From contig QJZZ01000003.1 in assembly GCA_003246575.1 (NCBI GenBank), forward strand, positions 208,644-272,643: a DNA stretch of 64,000 bases, in the 5' to 3' direction. A program made the translations under genes and the position numbers. The notes below the pieces were generated by a model. The model did not search any database, was not told the origin of the DNA, and saw only the letters and a program-made list of their open reading frames with translations. Positions 1 to 9,636 of the stretch are shown here, in pieces. The stretch's first letter is position 1. Each line of letters starts with the position of its first letter. This stretch comes from Candidatus Saccharimonadota bacterium. Its GTDB lineage: Bacteria; Patescibacteriota; Saccharimonadia; Saccharimonadales; Saccharimonadaceae.

Positions 1-890
1 AGAGCGTACGAGATAAATACCCCCGCACCGGTAATCGCGACGATGCCGGCAACAATTGGTGCGACAATAATGAACGTCAGTCCAGCTACAATTGACACAC
101 CGAACTTACCCCAAGAAATTGCACCCGCGGCGTGTACCTGGCGTGGCATCACAATCGCGCCAATAAGTGCAAGAAAGCCCAACGCAACAACCACGAGGAG
201 CCCAAAGAATGGCATCATACGGTGCATACCTGTGTCTGAGTTGTTTTCTACTCGAGTGAAGGTGGTGTCACCCGCTACGACGCCATCTGGAATCGAAAGT
301 TCCTTGTCGCTGCCGTAGCTGAGGTTGCCTCCGATGGTCGCAGTGTCACCGAATGTGACTGCTGACACGCCGGTCATAACATCGCGCGTGACCGATCCAT
401 TAAGGATAAGTGTGGCCGCACCAGCCGTCATATCGCGGCCAATCGTGCCGTTAATTCGCAAGATGGATGCGCCACCGGTCAAATCGCCGCCTATAGTAGA
501 GTCGGCTGCTATCGTAACATCGGATCCGAACACCGTTGCGTTTCCAGAGATGACCCCGACAATATTCACTGACGCACCGGCAAGCCGCACATTGCCGTTG
601 ACCGTCCCGTCAATCGTGAGTGAGCTACCCGCACACAGCACATCGCCGTTCACGGTTCCCTCAATAACAATTGTGTCGGCCGCACAGTACACGTCTCCAT
701 CGACAATACCACTCACCGTTACATTATTGCCAGCCAAGTACGCCGAGCCATCGATTGTCTCGCTACTCGCGACAGTTGCCTGCGAGGCGTCTCCTCTATA
801 CACAGAGCCAGCGAATACAGAGCTGCTCGCGGCTACTCCAAGCCCAAGAATCGCTCCCACCGCGACAAGACTCACTTTGATTTTATTCAT
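1..890 (-). CDS. Bactofilin-like polymer-forming membrane protein (partial)
   Basis: The gene begins at ATG 890 behind AGGAGG and runs off the left edge without a stop. The product opens with a signal-like hydrophobic segment (MNKIKVSLVAVGAILGLG). About 170 residues of short beta repeats follow, such as NVTVSGIVDGDVYCAAD and SLTIDGTVNGNVRLAG, which is the pattern of bactofilin or polymer-forming cytoskeletal proteins (DUF583-like). After that come two hydrophobic segments (MMPFFGLLVVVALGFLALIG and the next stretch). An extracytoplasmic beta-helix anchored in the membrane is inferred. The plus-strand open frames over this region are low-complexity shadows. The C-terminus is not visible, so the full domain set is unknown. 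Confidence 0.8.
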   Translation of the reverse strand, partial: MNKIKVSLVAVGAILGLGVAASSSVFAGSVYRGDASQATVASSETIDGSAYLAGNNVTVSGIVDGDVYCAADTIVIEGTVNGDVLCAGSSLTIDGTVNGNVRLAGASVNIVGVISGNATVFGSDVTIAADSTIGGDLTGGASILRINGTIGRDMTAGAATLILNGSVTRDVMTGVSAVTFGDTATIGGNLSYGSDKELSIPDGVVAGDTTFTRVENNSDTGMHRMMPFFGLLVVVALGFLALIGAIVMPRQVHAAGAISWGKFGVSIVAGLTFIIVAPIVAGIVAITGAGVFISYA

Positions 891-947
891 CGTGCACCTC
901 CTTTAGATACCCCTCATTGTACGCTAGAATGATAGAAAAGCACAGCG

Positions 948-1787
948 TTAGACAGCGGTGATAACTGCGCTCAAAATGAGACTAATAACCGTTGCGCCGA
1001 GCGCAATTCGGTAATATACAAAAGCGCGAAAATCATTATGTGAAACGAATCGAATCAACCAAGCGATCGATATGTAGCCAACAACAAACGAAATGAGCGT
1101 AGCGAGAATCGTCGGGCCCCATCCCACACCATGCGCTGAAATGTTGTCGTATTCCTTGATTGCCTGGAGTGCGCCCGCTGCAACCAGTGCAGGGATACCG
1201 AGGAAAAAACTAAGACGCGTCGCCGTCACGCGGTCAAATCCACGTAGTAGCCCAGCAGAAATTGTCGCACCAGAGCGCGAGACGCCAGGAATCAATGCCG
1301 CACACTGCATAGCGCCGATCACTAGTGTGTCTTTCCAGGTAACCTCAGCCTCGTCGCGTGTTTGTTTGCTCACGCGATCCGCATACAGCAATACAAAGCT
1401 CCACACGATCAAACCACCCGCTACCCACCACAAACTCCTGAGTGTCGTTTCGATAACACCCTGAAACAATAAGCCGACAATCGCAATTGGTACAGAGCCA
1501 ATGATAATGGCCCAGCCATACTTATAGTCAGTATTCTTACGATGTGCTGGCACACGAATGCCGTCGATCCATGCCGTAGCAACGCGTATAATGTCCCGAC
1601 GGAAATATACGATAGCCGCTGCAATTGCGCCAATCTGGATGATCGCCGTAAATGCCGTAATTGCCGGGTCGTCAATTTTGTAACCAAGCAGTTTTTCTAC
1701 AATTGTGAGGTGGCCCGTGCTGGAAATAGGAAGAAACTCGGTCACCCCCTCCACAATTCCGAGCCACACAGAATCAAGCCAGTTCAT
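948..1787 (-). CDS. uppP: Undecaprenyl-diphosphatase UppP (BacA family)
   Basis: This integral membrane enzyme dephosphorylates undecaprenyl pyrophosphate, recycling the lipid carrier of peptidoglycan and other envelope polymers. The 279 residues have the usual length and several membrane segments. The first family signature, EGVTEFLPISSTGH, lies at residues 13-26 and the second, PGVSRSGATI, near residue 170. uppS, which makes the same lipid, lies at 11.5 kb. A -10 box (TATACT) ends 7 bases before the ATG, so the transcript is probably leaderless. The family call is certain; the expression mode is inferred. Confidence 0.96.
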   Translation of the reverse strand: MNWLDSVWLGIVEGVTEFLPISSTGHLTIVEKLLGYKIDDPAITAFTAIIQIGAIAAAIVYFRRDIIRVATAWIDGIRVPAHRKNTDYKYGWAIIIGSVPIAIVGLLFQGVIETTLRSLWWVAGGLIVWSFVLLYADRVSKQTRDEAEVTWKDTLVIGAMQCAALIPGVSRSGATISAGLLRGFDRVTATRLSFFLGIPALVAAGALQAIKEYDNISAHGVGWGPTILATLISFVVGYISIAWLIRFVSHNDFRAFVYYRIALGATVISLILSAVITAV

Positions 1788-1800
1788 TGTTCTTAGTATA
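1788..1800 (-). promoter_or_regulatory. Leaderless-type -10 box of uppP
   Basis: On the minus strand TATACT (1795-1800) is followed by 7 bases and then the uppP ATG. Transcription would begin at or next to the start codon, and no Shine-Dalgarno sequence fits between them. Confidence 0.6.
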
Positions 1801-1817
1801 TACTACGGAGGCTTAAA

Positions 1818-2780
1818 TTATGCTGTGGCTTCGTCGAATTCGTCTTCAATTTCGCGCTTGATGATTTCTTCGATCACATCCTCGAGAGAAAGAACGCCGA
1901 CCGGCTTTTCATCATCAAGCACCAAGAACAAGTGTGATTTTGTCTGGATGAATCGACTCAGGGCAGTATCAAGACGAGCATCTGCTTGAATGTCATGAAA
2001 CTTGTCTCGATACACGTGTGCGACTGGCGTCGGTATGTCTCGCCCCAGGATATCCTTTGTATACAAAATACCGACATACTCGCCGTCGCGATTCGCTACC
2101 GGCAAGCGTGAATGTCCCTCGCGCTTGATCATGCTGATCATACTGGCGTCAATTTCATCATCGAGATCAACCGACGTCAGTTCTTCGAGCGGCGTTGCGA
2201 TATCCCCTGCTGTCTTGTGGCTAAACTGCAATGCACCTGCAATGATACGCGATTCGTCTTGGTCAATTTTACTTTGATTGTGGCGAGCATGGTCTTCCAC
2301 CATGTGCGTTAGCTCTTCGTGGGTGTACAAGGCTGGTAGCTCTGCTCCGATGAGTTTGTCAAGAAGTTTCGCACCCGGATAGGCAATAGGCCACAGTAAG
2401 ACAAACATGAAGTCGAGAAGCCAGAAAAAGTGCCGCGTCAGTCGATAGCCACGACGACTAAATAGTGACTGCGGAAAAATTTCGCCAAACGCCGTTACGA
2501 GCAGCGTTGTTACGATGCCAGCCGTGACTCCACCCGCAATACTATCAAGCAGAAGTGTCAGTATCGAGATAACCGCAACATTGCCGAGCAGCACGCAGAT
2601 CAGTAGATAGTTGCCGTTCTTTCGATAGCGATACACTGTCTTGGCAACCTCGTCGCCGTGCTTGGCCTTGCGCTCAAGTTCCTCTGGTCGAACCATCATC
2701 AATCCAATATTAAGGCCCGAGAATGCAGCGCTCAAAAACAACAAAATAGCCGCCAGTAGCAGCGTTCCGATCAGTTCCAT
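1818..2780 (-). CDS. DUF21/CNNM-type membrane protein with two CBS domains
   Basis: The N-terminal half (about residues 1-160) is hydrophobic with the DUF21/CNNM pattern of four membrane segments. The C-terminal half carries paired CBS motifs (DIATPLEELTSVDLDD, then SRLPVANRDGEYVGILYTKD and HLFLVLDDEKPVGVLSLEDV). The family is linked to magnesium or cobalt export (CorC/HlyC-like). At 320 residues this protein ends after the CBS pair and lacks the extra C-terminal CorC_HlyC domain of longer members. Transport of divalent cations is inferred from the family only. The ATG at 2780 has a weak AGAG upstream; a TATACT box lies near 2810. Confidence 0.88.
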   Translation of the reverse strand: MELIGTLLLAAILLFLSAAFSGLNIGLMMVRPEELERKAKHGDEVAKTVYRYRKNGNYLLICVLLGNVAVISILTLLLDSIAGGVTAGIVTTLLVTAFGEIFPQSLFSRRGYRLTRHFFWLLDFMFVLLWPIAYPGAKLLDKLIGAELPALYTHEELTHMVEDHARHNQSKIDQDESRIIAGALQFSHKTAGDIATPLEELTSVDLDDEIDASMISMIKREGHSRLPVANRDGEYVGILYTKDILGRDIPTPVAHVYRDKFHDIQADARLDTALSRFIQTKSHLFLVLDDEKPVGVLSLEDVIEEIIKREIEDEFDEATA

Positions 2781-2833
2781 ACTCTAGATGTTCACTTTCA
2801 TGAGTTCTTGTACATAGTATACCATATACTGGG

Positions 2834-3982
2834 CTAATTTCGGGTCCGTACGTACTGCGCACTCGCTCGAAGCAACACCGTGAGCAGGAGTAGCACCCCG
2901 AACGAGAGTACATAAAACACGATGTTTTTTGGCGATGACCCGCCAAACAAGAGTGCCATGGACATGAGCGTGACGAGCTGCAGACCAATGACCGCTGGCG
3001 TCCATGGACGCTTTGCTACTGCCGCTACGTACATCATCACCTCTGCCGCGAAATAGTAGCGTTCATGCATTTGTGGCAACATGAACGGCACGATCAAAAC
3101 AGATAGCGTAGCCAGTACTGCCAGTTGATCGGCTGCTAGTTTTGTCTTTCGATACTTCCAGCCGACATATCCCGCCAGTACCACAACCGCGGCAAACAAG
3201 CCGATGCCAACGAAACGCCAGAAATAAAATTGCGTATCGGGCAGCCACGTCATTAGATTCGGTAGCCACCAACTCAGGAGCGTCACGCCAAACATCGGTT
3301 CCCCGTCTGCGAGATAATATTGAATAAGTTGACCGGGGGTGTATCCCGCCAGCAGCGGCCCCGCCAACAAAACCACCAAAACACCTATAAATGCCCCTAG
3401 GTCACGGCCCTTTGATACGGAGCGCATCCCGACGAACACCATAAATGGCGCGAGAAATATCCCCTGCGTCTTCATCGCGATCGATGCGGCAAAAAGCGCC
3501 CATGCTACTGTCATCTTGCCTCTCATAGCAGCGCCAACACACAGCAACAGAAAAGCTGTATAGAGAGCGTCACACTGCCCCCATGCTGCACCGTTTACGA
3601 TCACCGTCGGCAGAAGGAGGACGCCCACCGCGGCCAGCCATCGGAGCGCTGGCTTGATGCGAAACGACCCGACGATTGTGTATACCGAAAATGCGAGGAG
3701 TCCATCGATCAGGAGACTTGCGACTTTAATCACCGAGAGATTATCTGACACAACCAGACTAATCAGCCAAATCAAATAGAGGTACGGAGGGTGGTAATTC
3801 GCAAAATCGCTTCCGACGATACCTGGCCCGTGCGCACGGAGTTGTTCAACCCAAGGATCGAGAAATAGAGTAAAGTCCGGAAACTGCGCCTGCCAGAACG
3901 CAACGCGCACGATAATCACCAACAGCACAGCAATCGCGATGCTGAGTCGATGCGTATACATTTGCCTCACAAAACACTGCAT
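2834..3982 (-). CDS. GT-C family glycosyltransferase (mannosyltransferase-like)
   Basis: A multi-pass membrane protein with hallmarks of polyprenyl-phosphate-dependent GT-C enzymes: an acidic lumenal loop after the first membrane segment (PDFTLFLDPW, HPPYLYLIW), then GAAWGQCDALYTAFLL, and PQMHERYYF near the C-terminus. It probably transfers a sugar from a lipid donor to an envelope acceptor outside the membrane. The open frame extends to 4117, but that part is a shadow of the glycine-rich tail of the upstream gene. Starts at 3982 or 3961 follow that gene's stop; 3961 (MYTHRLSIAIAV) has a better ribosome site, GTGAGG. Substrate and sugar cannot be read from the sequence. Confidence 0.85.
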   Translation of the reverse strand: MQCFVRQMYTHRLSIAIAVLLVIIVRVAFWQAQFPDFTLFLDPWVEQLRAHGPGIVGSDFANYHPPYLYLIWLISLVVSDNLSVIKVASLLIDGLLAFSVYTIVGSFRIKPALRWLAAVGVLLLPTVIVNGAAWGQCDALYTAFLLLCVGAAMRGKMTVAWALFAASIAMKTQGIFLAPFMVFVGMRSVSKGRDLGAFIGVLVVLLAGPLLAGYTPGQLIQYYLADGEPMFGVTLLSWWLPNLMTWLPDTQFYFWRFVGIGLFAAVVVLAGYVGWKYRKTKLAADQLAVLATLSVLIVPFMLPQMHERYYFAAEVMMYVAAVAKRPWTPAVIGLQLVTLMSMALLFGGSSPKNIVFYVLSFGVLLLLTVLLRASAQYVRTRN

Positions 3983-4004
3983 GAGCTTGCTATACGGCTC
4001 GAGA

Positions 4005-5765
4005 CTATGCCCCGCCGCCGCCTCCGCCGCCTCCGCCTCCGCCAGACGAGCCACCGCCAGACGAGCCACCGGTTGATGAACTTGAGGAGGTTGCATAGGT
4101 GGCCGATGAGATTCCACTCATTGCACTGCTGAATACTGCCGCGTTGAAGCCGGCGCGCCCAGAATACCACTCCGGCTGAGCCTGCGCCTGTTCGTAATAG
4201 AGGCCCAGTTGACGAGTCCACTCTTTTTCATCCCCGAACAATACTGCGTACGGCAATACTCGTTCATACAGCTTGACGAGCGATTTCTGATCCGTACCCG
4301 TGCTGACCGCTGCGACTTTTTCCGCGCCTTCTGGACTTTGGAGCATTCGTATACGTTCAGCTTCGGCGGTATGAATGTAGAGTTTGAGACCTTCAAGGTG
4401 ACGTCGGAGTGTCAAGCCCTTGTCGGTAAGTCTGCCAGCGTTCACGAGCGCGACAAATGATACCAACGCCATGAACAGCAGAGGCAGTGATGCCGTAAAG
4501 AAACCAACTATCACCAAGACGAGCGGAACACGTTTGAGCCGACGGATCGATTCATGAGTTTTGTCGCGGAACGCGTACTCGCCCATGATTAGCTCCCGCA
4601 ATTTCTTGTCGTTGTCCATTGTAAGCAACCGATAGCCCTGGTTATTCTGAAGTGTCTTGAGGTTCAAGCGAGCGCCCACAGCCGGCAGAGCCCCACCAAA
4701 TGCGTCCGATAGTAGCTCACGCTCTTCGGCCGCGAGCCCACTGAGATCTTTGACGATTTCAATTTCGTATTCTGCCTTACGGTACCATGTTTTCTCTGCA
4801 ACTTCATAAAAGCGAATGTAGTGGCGCACCGCGAAATCAAGCAACTGCGCGGACATGATAGACCCTACCGGGGTTTTAGCTAGCTGGGAGGCCGTCGTCA
4901 CACTGACGCCAGTTGGTGGCAGATACTCTGGCGGAATTGGCTTGAGTTCCTTCGAGCGCTCGACGAGTCGATCATACGCGATACTGAGCCAAATCAATAT
5001 ACCGACCGCGACCACACCAGTGATAATTTGGATCAATATGAGTACGCGAGCGACTGTTTCACTACTCGTGAAGACGTGCTCTGCAAATGTACTGGCATCG
5101 AATCCGATTGCCACTGATATATTCTCGCCCACTCCGAGCCCTGTTGCACTTGATGAGATAACGCCACCAGAACGATCAACCTCACAGCGCTGAGTTGATC
5201 CAGTGGCGCCCTCGTAGCACGCCATGTTGCCGGTCAAATACTGTTCGATGCCGTCCGCCAACGTAATGCGTGTGTCAAGTCGCTGAATCGGCACCTTCCA
5301 CTCCGTGCCGTTGATATCCCAATAGAATTCATCGTCATTCGTATCACTGAAATACTTTGTGACATCATACTGCGTGTAGGTAAAAACATATACCTGCGTC
5401 CCGTGCACATACATACTCGGGTCAGCTGCAGTTATGATCATATTGCCATTGTCGCTACTCGTCGAATAGTCTCGAGCGCGACCATTCTCATCTGTTACCG
5501 ACAACAGACTCAAACTCACCGTATGACCGTTGTAGCTCTTGGGGATTGCACGAACCAGGCCATGATTTTGGTCATATGACGGAAACTCGGCCGTAATAGT
5601 TTCTACTGTCTTGAGTGTTGAGTGCCCCTCGGCATCTCGACCAAGCGTCATATCAACTTGGTAGTTACTGATGACAAAGTTGTTTAGATTCGCTGCCGCA
5701 ACAGGTGTCGCACCCGTAATCACGGCGAGTATGAGCGCCGCTACTAATCCCCCAAAGTATTTCAT
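4005..5765 (-). CDS. DUF2207 membrane protein with glycine-rich tail
   Basis: The 586-residue product has a signal peptide (MKYFGGLVAALILAVITGAT) and an extracytoplasmic beta-rich DUF2207 domain to about residue 240. A membrane segment follows (VLILIQIITGVVAVGILIWL), then a cytoplasmic region, a pair of membrane segments near residues 415-440, and a C-terminal run of Ser and Gly ending in eleven glycines. That tail is typical of DUF2207 proteins, whose function is unknown. A TAGACT box ends 6 bases before the ATG, suggesting a leaderless mRNA. The GT-C gene follows 22 bases downstream, so the two are probably co-expressed. Confidence 0.9.
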   Translation of the reverse strand: MKYFGGLVAALILAVITGATPVAAANLNNFVISNYQVDMTLGRDAEGHSTLKTVETITAEFPSYDQNHGLVRAIPKSYNGHTVSLSLLSVTDENGRARDYSTSSDNGNMIITAADPSMYVHGTQVYVFTYTQYDVTKYFSDTNDDEFYWDINGTEWKVPIQRLDTRITLADGIEQYLTGNMACYEGATGSTQRCEVDRSGGVISSSATGLGVGENISVAIGFDASTFAEHVFTSSETVARVLILIQIITGVVAVGILIWLSIAYDRLVERSKELKPIPPEYLPPTGVSVTTASQLAKTPVGSIMSAQLLDFAVRHYIRFYEVAEKTWYRKAEYEIEIVKDLSGLAAEERELLSDAFGGALPAVGARLNLKTLQNNQGYRLLTMDNDKKLRELIMGEYAFRDKTHESIRRLKRVPLVLVIVGFFTASLPLLFMALVSFVALVNAGRLTDKGLTLRRHLEGLKLYIHTAEAERIRMLQSPEGAEKVAAVSTGTDQKSLVKLYERVLPYAVLFGDEKEWTRQLGLYYEQAQAQPEWYSGRAGFNAAVFSSAMSGISSATYATSSSSSTGGSSGGGSSGGGGGGGGGGGA

Positions 5766-5777
5766 ACATCTAGTCTA
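5766..5777 (-). promoter_or_regulatory. Leaderless-type -10 box of the DUF2207 gene
   Basis: TAGACT (5772-5777, minus strand) is followed by exactly 6 bases and the ATG. A weak -35 (TTTACG) lies 18 bases upstream. Confidence 0.55.
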
Positions 5778-5823
5778 CACGCCCGAGGTAGCTGGCGTAA
5801 AGTAGTGCGCCCCGTGAAGCGAC

Positions 5824-7326
5824 CTAGATTTTGAGATCTGGATAAATCGCTTTGGTAGTCTCATCTGTTTCGGCACGAAGCTGGGGGAATGGCACGCCTT
5901 CACGAGCAGTCACACCTTCGAAGATCCAAAATACGCGCTCGCTATATCCCCAGCCACACGCTGGCGGCATGCCATATTCGAGCATCTCGACATAGTCGAT
6001 GTCGAGCATCATCGCTTCATCATCACCACCGTCGCGCATCTGCTGCTGCTCAACAAATCGTCCAAGCTGATCAATCGGGTCATTCAATTCAGAGAAACCA
6101 TTTCCAAGCTCACTTCCGACGATGACCGGCTGGAAGCGCTCGACGACACGATCGTCCTCAGGATTCGACTTCGCAAGCGGAGAAATGAACTTTGGCGTGT
6201 TCACGAGCCACACTGGGCCAGCAACATCCTTACGGATATTCTTCCAGAGCTTATCGATGCCCCGTGGAATACTATCGGTTTTTTCAACCTCAAGATTATG
6301 TTCTTTGAGTTTTGCCGCGACTTGATCGATAGTCGTATCATACACGTCAATATCGTAGTGTTTCTTGATAACCTCAGCATAATCCCATACCTCCCAGTCG
6401 CCACTCATGTCGACATCGAAGCGACCGAGTTTAAACTGCAGTGTGCCAAATGTCTTCTCAAGCACATATTTGTACATACCTTCCATAAACTTCATGCCGT
6501 CTTGCCAGTTCCAGTAGGCAGCGTACCATTCCATTGCAATATGCTCAGGCAAATGTTCGTCGGAGAAATTTTCGTTTCGGAAGCGAGGACCAAGGTCATA
6601 TACTTTTTCAAACCCGGCACCAAGCAAGCGCTTGAGAGGAAGCTCGTGGCTGATACGCAGGTAGAATTCTTGGTCACCAAGTGCATCCATATGTGTTACG
6701 AATGGATTTGCGTCTGCACCACCCGTCGTATGTTCGAGCACAGGGATATTAATCTCCGTGAAGCCTTCTCGATCTAAATATTGACGCGTCGCCTGCCAGA
6801 ACCGGCTACGGCGCACAAAGCGTTCGCGCACTTCGGGGTTCACGTTCATATCGACGTAGCGACGACGGAAACGCTCCTCCTTGTTAGTGAGCGCTTCAGG
6901 CATCGGACGAAGCGACTTCGTAAGCAAGTGGAGCTCGTGCACACCGACAGATTTTTCGCCCGTCTGGGTTATCGTCATGCGTCCCGTTGCTTGGATGAAG
7001 TCCCCCGTATCGAGCAGCTTGAGCTGCTTCATGCCAAGTACGCCCTCGCTCGCGTGGAGTTCGGCAACTTCACTTGCCTGCAAATAGAGCTGCACACTAC
7101 CACTTGCGTCACGTAGCTTGATAAACGCCAGCTTGCCAAAGCTACGAATTGACTCGATACGGCCAACAACCGTTACGTCCTGGTCGGCGAGTTCTTCAAA
7201 CTTCTCAACCACCTCCTTGCAAGTGTGCGTGCGCTTGGCCTGCGCAGGATATGGGTTAACACCAAGCTCTTTGAGCTCAGCCAGTTTGCGTAATCGTTCG
7301 TCTCGGTAGTCTTGTAATGTGGCCAT
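5824..7326 (-). CDS. lysS: Lysyl-tRNA synthetase, class II
   Basis: This enzyme charges tRNA-Lys. An N-terminal OB-fold anticodon-binding domain (about residues 50-150, VVGRIESIRSFGKLAFIKL) precedes a class II catalytic core with motif 2 (GPRFRNENFSDEHLPEH) and motif 3 (GMPPACGWGYSERVFWIFEG). Motif 3 is divergent from the usual GLGIGIDRL of LysRS but keeps the G-x-G-x2-E-R core. The 500-residue length is normal. It stands immediately downstream of the greA terminator, at the end of the minus-strand run. The identity is secure. Confidence 0.95.
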   Translation of the reverse strand: MATLQDYRDERLRKLAELKELGVNPYPAQAKRTHTCKEVVEKFEELADQDVTVVGRIESIRSFGKLAFIKLRDASGSVQLYLQASEVAELHASEGVLGMKQLKLLDTGDFIQATGRMTITQTGEKSVGVHELHLLTKSLRPMPEALTNKEERFRRRYVDMNVNPEVRERFVRRSRFWQATRQYLDREGFTEINIPVLEHTTGGADANPFVTHMDALGDQEFYLRISHELPLKRLLGAGFEKVYDLGPRFRNENFSDEHLPEHIAMEWYAAYWNWQDGMKFMEGMYKYVLEKTFGTLQFKLGRFDVDMSGDWEVWDYAEVIKKHYDIDVYDTTIDQVAAKLKEHNLEVEKTDSIPRGIDKLWKNIRKDVAGPVWLVNTPKFISPLAKSNPEDDRVVERFQPVIVGSELGNGFSELNDPIDQLGRFVEQQQMRDGGDDEAMMLDIDYVEMLEYGMPPACGWGYSERVFWIFEGVTAREGVPFPQLRAETDETTKAIYPDLKI

Positions 7327-7349
7327 AGTGTCTATAGCTTATCAAAAAA

Positions 7350-7372
7350 ACAGAGGCAGCGGTAGCCTCTGT
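7350..7372 (-). terminator. Rho-independent terminator of greA
   Basis: Minus-strand hairpin ACAGAGGC / GCCTCTGT (7350-7357 with 7365-7372), followed by a run of seven T (7344-7350). It separates greA from lysS. Confidence 0.85.
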
Positions 7373-7397
7373 TATGATTTGCAGTCAAAAGTGACCG

Positions 7398-7853
7398 CTA
7401 TGCAACAGTGATGATTGAGTAGGTCGTTGAACCTTTTGGCGTCGTGATTGTGACCTCTTCGCCAACATTCTTGCCTATGAGCTGCTGACCGATTGGCGAC
7501 TGATCACTCACCTTGCCCTCGACCGGGTTCGCCTCAACGGCACCAACAACGGTGTAAGTTACCTCTTTTTGGTCATTTTTAAGTGTCACTTTGCTACCGA
7601 GGTGAACTGACTTTGAACGGCTCGCTTTGATCTCTTCGGCGTTCATGAGGATATCTTCGATTTCGGCAATTCGCGTCTCAACGATACCCTGCTCTTCACG
7701 AGCAGTATCGTATTCGGCGTTCTCGCTCAAATCACCGTAGTCACGTGCAGCCGCAATCTTATCGGCAATTACACCACGTCGACCCTTCAACTGAACTAGT
7801 TCAGCCTCAAGTTCTTGTCGCCCCGCCGCAGTCAGCTGATACGTCTTCTTCAT
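7398..7853 (-). CDS. greA: Transcription elongation factor GreA
   Basis: GreA binds the secondary channel of RNA polymerase and stimulates cleavage of backtracked RNA. The 151 residues have the N-terminal coiled coil (GRQELEAELVQLKGRRGVIADKI), the acidic tip DLSENAEYD that supplies the catalytic acids, and the C-terminal FKBP-like domain ending in GSTTYSIITV. The ATG at 7853 has GAGGA 8 bases upstream. A strong terminator follows. Confidence 0.96.
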   Translation of the reverse strand: MKKTYQLTAAGRQELEAELVQLKGRRGVIADKIAAARDYGDLSENAEYDTAREEQGIVETRIAEIEDILMNAEEIKASRSKSVHLGSKVTLKNDQKEVTYTVVGAVEANPVEGKVSDQSPIGQQLIGKNVGEEVTITTPKGSTTYSIITVA

Positions 7854-7936
7854 TATATTATCCTCGCTTAATTCCTATAAAAACACTCTTTAAAAGGGCT
7901 CCTGTGGTGTCCAAAAGTCCTTTTAACTCCAACAAT

Positions 7937-9631
7937 TTAACCTAGCTTAGCAAGCAGTTCATCGTATGTCAATACAACTGTTTCGCCGGTTTTTCTCTCT
8001 GTTAATTCGTATGTTCCAGCTTCGACACCACGGTCGCTCACTGTCACTCGCCATGGCATACCCATGAGTTCAGCGTCAGCGAATTTCTCACCAGGGCGAA
8101 CATCACGATCGTCATACATCACCTCTACCCCACGCTTCGCAAGTTCGTCGTATAGCTCGTCAGCCTTTTCACTTCCCGTTTGACCAATTGACACTAAATA
8201 GACATGGTACGGCGCAATGTTCTCTGGCCAAATAAGGCCTTTATCGTCTGAGAAATGTTCTGCCACAACACCCATGAGACGACTAACGCCAACGCCGTAA
8301 CTTCCCATGACGATACTCTGCCGCTCACCGTTTTCATCAAGATAATACATATCAAGCAGATCCGTATACTTGGTTTCAAGGGGAAAGATGTTGCCAACCT
8401 CCACTGCACGGAAGACTTCATAGACTTCACCAGTCTCGGGACTCAGGTCGCCTTCCTTGGCATCCTTAACGTCATAGAAACACTCTGGTCGTGGCAGGTC
8501 GCGATCCCAGTTGACGTTCACATTGTGCTCATTTGTGACGTTGGCGCCAAGCTCAAAGTTGACGAGCGGCTCGACGGAATCATCGACGATGATACGCACA
8601 TCATCCGGTAGACCGATCAAGCCCGCATAGCCGACTTCGGCACCCGTGACGCGCTTGATAGTGTCCTCGTCAGCGAGCGCAACACTCTTGGCATCGAGCG
8701 CCATGCGAAGCTTAATCTCGTTGACCTCATAGTCGCCGCGCACCGCAACCGCCGTGACAACATCGTCGATAACATACAGCATGGTTTTGACCGTACTTTC
8801 AACAGCGACACCGAGCTCGCGTGCGAGTTGCTCAACACCAACAACACCCGGTGTGTGCTTTGCCTCCATTGGCAGTTGCTCGCTCGCCTGCTCAACTCGT
8901 GGTGCACGAGATGGCGCGACCTCTTGGTTGTAATACAGTTCAGATCCTTTTGCGTGATAAATGATATCTTCACCAATATCTGTACGTGTCTGGAACTCAT
9001 CACTGTAACGCTTAGTGAAAATGCCCCCGTCTGCTTTGACGCGATAAGTTACGTCACCGAGTCCGAGACGTTCGTAGACCTTACCGTAGGCAACAGCAAA
9101 ATTCTCATAGACTCGCTCATGCTCTTCTTGGTCACGCGCGAACGTGTAGAGGTCTTTCATGATAAACTCACGGCCACGCAACAATCCAGATTTGGCACGC
9201 TTTTCGTTACGGTATTTATTGCCGATTTGATAGACGCTCTTTGGCAAATCCTTGTACGAGCTAATGTATGGCCGAGCCGCATCGACAATTGGCTCTTCGT
9301 GCGTCAGGCCAACACCCAACACTGTACCGTTCAGAAGTTTTGTCTTGAACCAGTTGTCAACAACCTCGTCGTCCCAACGATTGGTCTTTTCCCATATATC
9401 ACTTGGCTGCAATGTGGTCATAAGCAGCTCTTCGCCACCCGCGGCGTTCATCTCTTCGCGAACAATCTGCTTTATATGCTCAATCACCCGAAGACCGAGC
9501 GGCAAATACGCGTATACTCCGGCCATTTCTTTGTGAACGAAGCCTGCACGAATCAAAAGCTGCGCGTTGCGCGCGACTTCATCAGCAGGAGCTTCTCGGA
9601 GTGTCTTGGTAAATAGTCTAGTTCTTCGCAT
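7937..9631 (-). CDS. proS: Prolyl-tRNA synthetase (bacterial type)
   Basis: A class II synthetase charging tRNA-Pro, 564 residues from the start MRRTRLFTKTLREAP at 9631. Motif 2 (NKYRNEKRAKSGLLRGREF) and motif 3 (GSYGVGVSRLMG) flank an inserted editing domain of the YbaK type (about residues 220-370). The C-terminal anticodon-binding domain (VYLVSIGQTGSEKADELYDEL) follows. A frame extending to 9724 overlaps the upstream CPBP gene and shows no conserved residues, so 9631, six bases past that gene's stop, is preferred. Confidence 0.95.
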   Translation of the reverse strand: MRRTRLFTKTLREAPADEVARNAQLLIRAGFVHKEMAGVYAYLPLGLRVIEHIKQIVREEMNAAGGEELLMTTLQPSDIWEKTNRWDDEVVDNWFKTKLLNGTVLGVGLTHEEPIVDAARPYISSYKDLPKSVYQIGNKYRNEKRAKSGLLRGREFIMKDLYTFARDQEEHERVYENFAVAYGKVYERLGLGDVTYRVKADGGIFTKRYSDEFQTRTDIGEDIIYHAKGSELYYNQEVAPSRAPRVEQASEQLPMEAKHTPGVVGVEQLARELGVAVESTVKTMLYVIDDVVTAVAVRGDYEVNEIKLRMALDAKSVALADEDTIKRVTGAEVGYAGLIGLPDDVRIIVDDSVEPLVNFELGANVTNEHNVNVNWDRDLPRPECFYDVKDAKEGDLSPETGEVYEVFRAVEVGNIFPLETKYTDLLDMYYLDENGERQSIVMGSYGVGVSRLMGVVAEHFSDDKGLIWPENIAPYHVYLVSIGQTGSEKADELYDELAKRGVEVMYDDRDVRPGEKFADAELMGMPWRVTVSDRGVEAGTYELTERKTGETVVLTYDELLAKLG

Positions 9632-9636
9632 AGCCC

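Noticed and set aside
43..906. Plus-strand open frames across the bactofilin gene
   Set aside because: Low-complexity Thr/Val/Pro products with no ribosome sites; they mirror the beta-repeat gene on the other strand, which has a signal peptide and AGGAGG.
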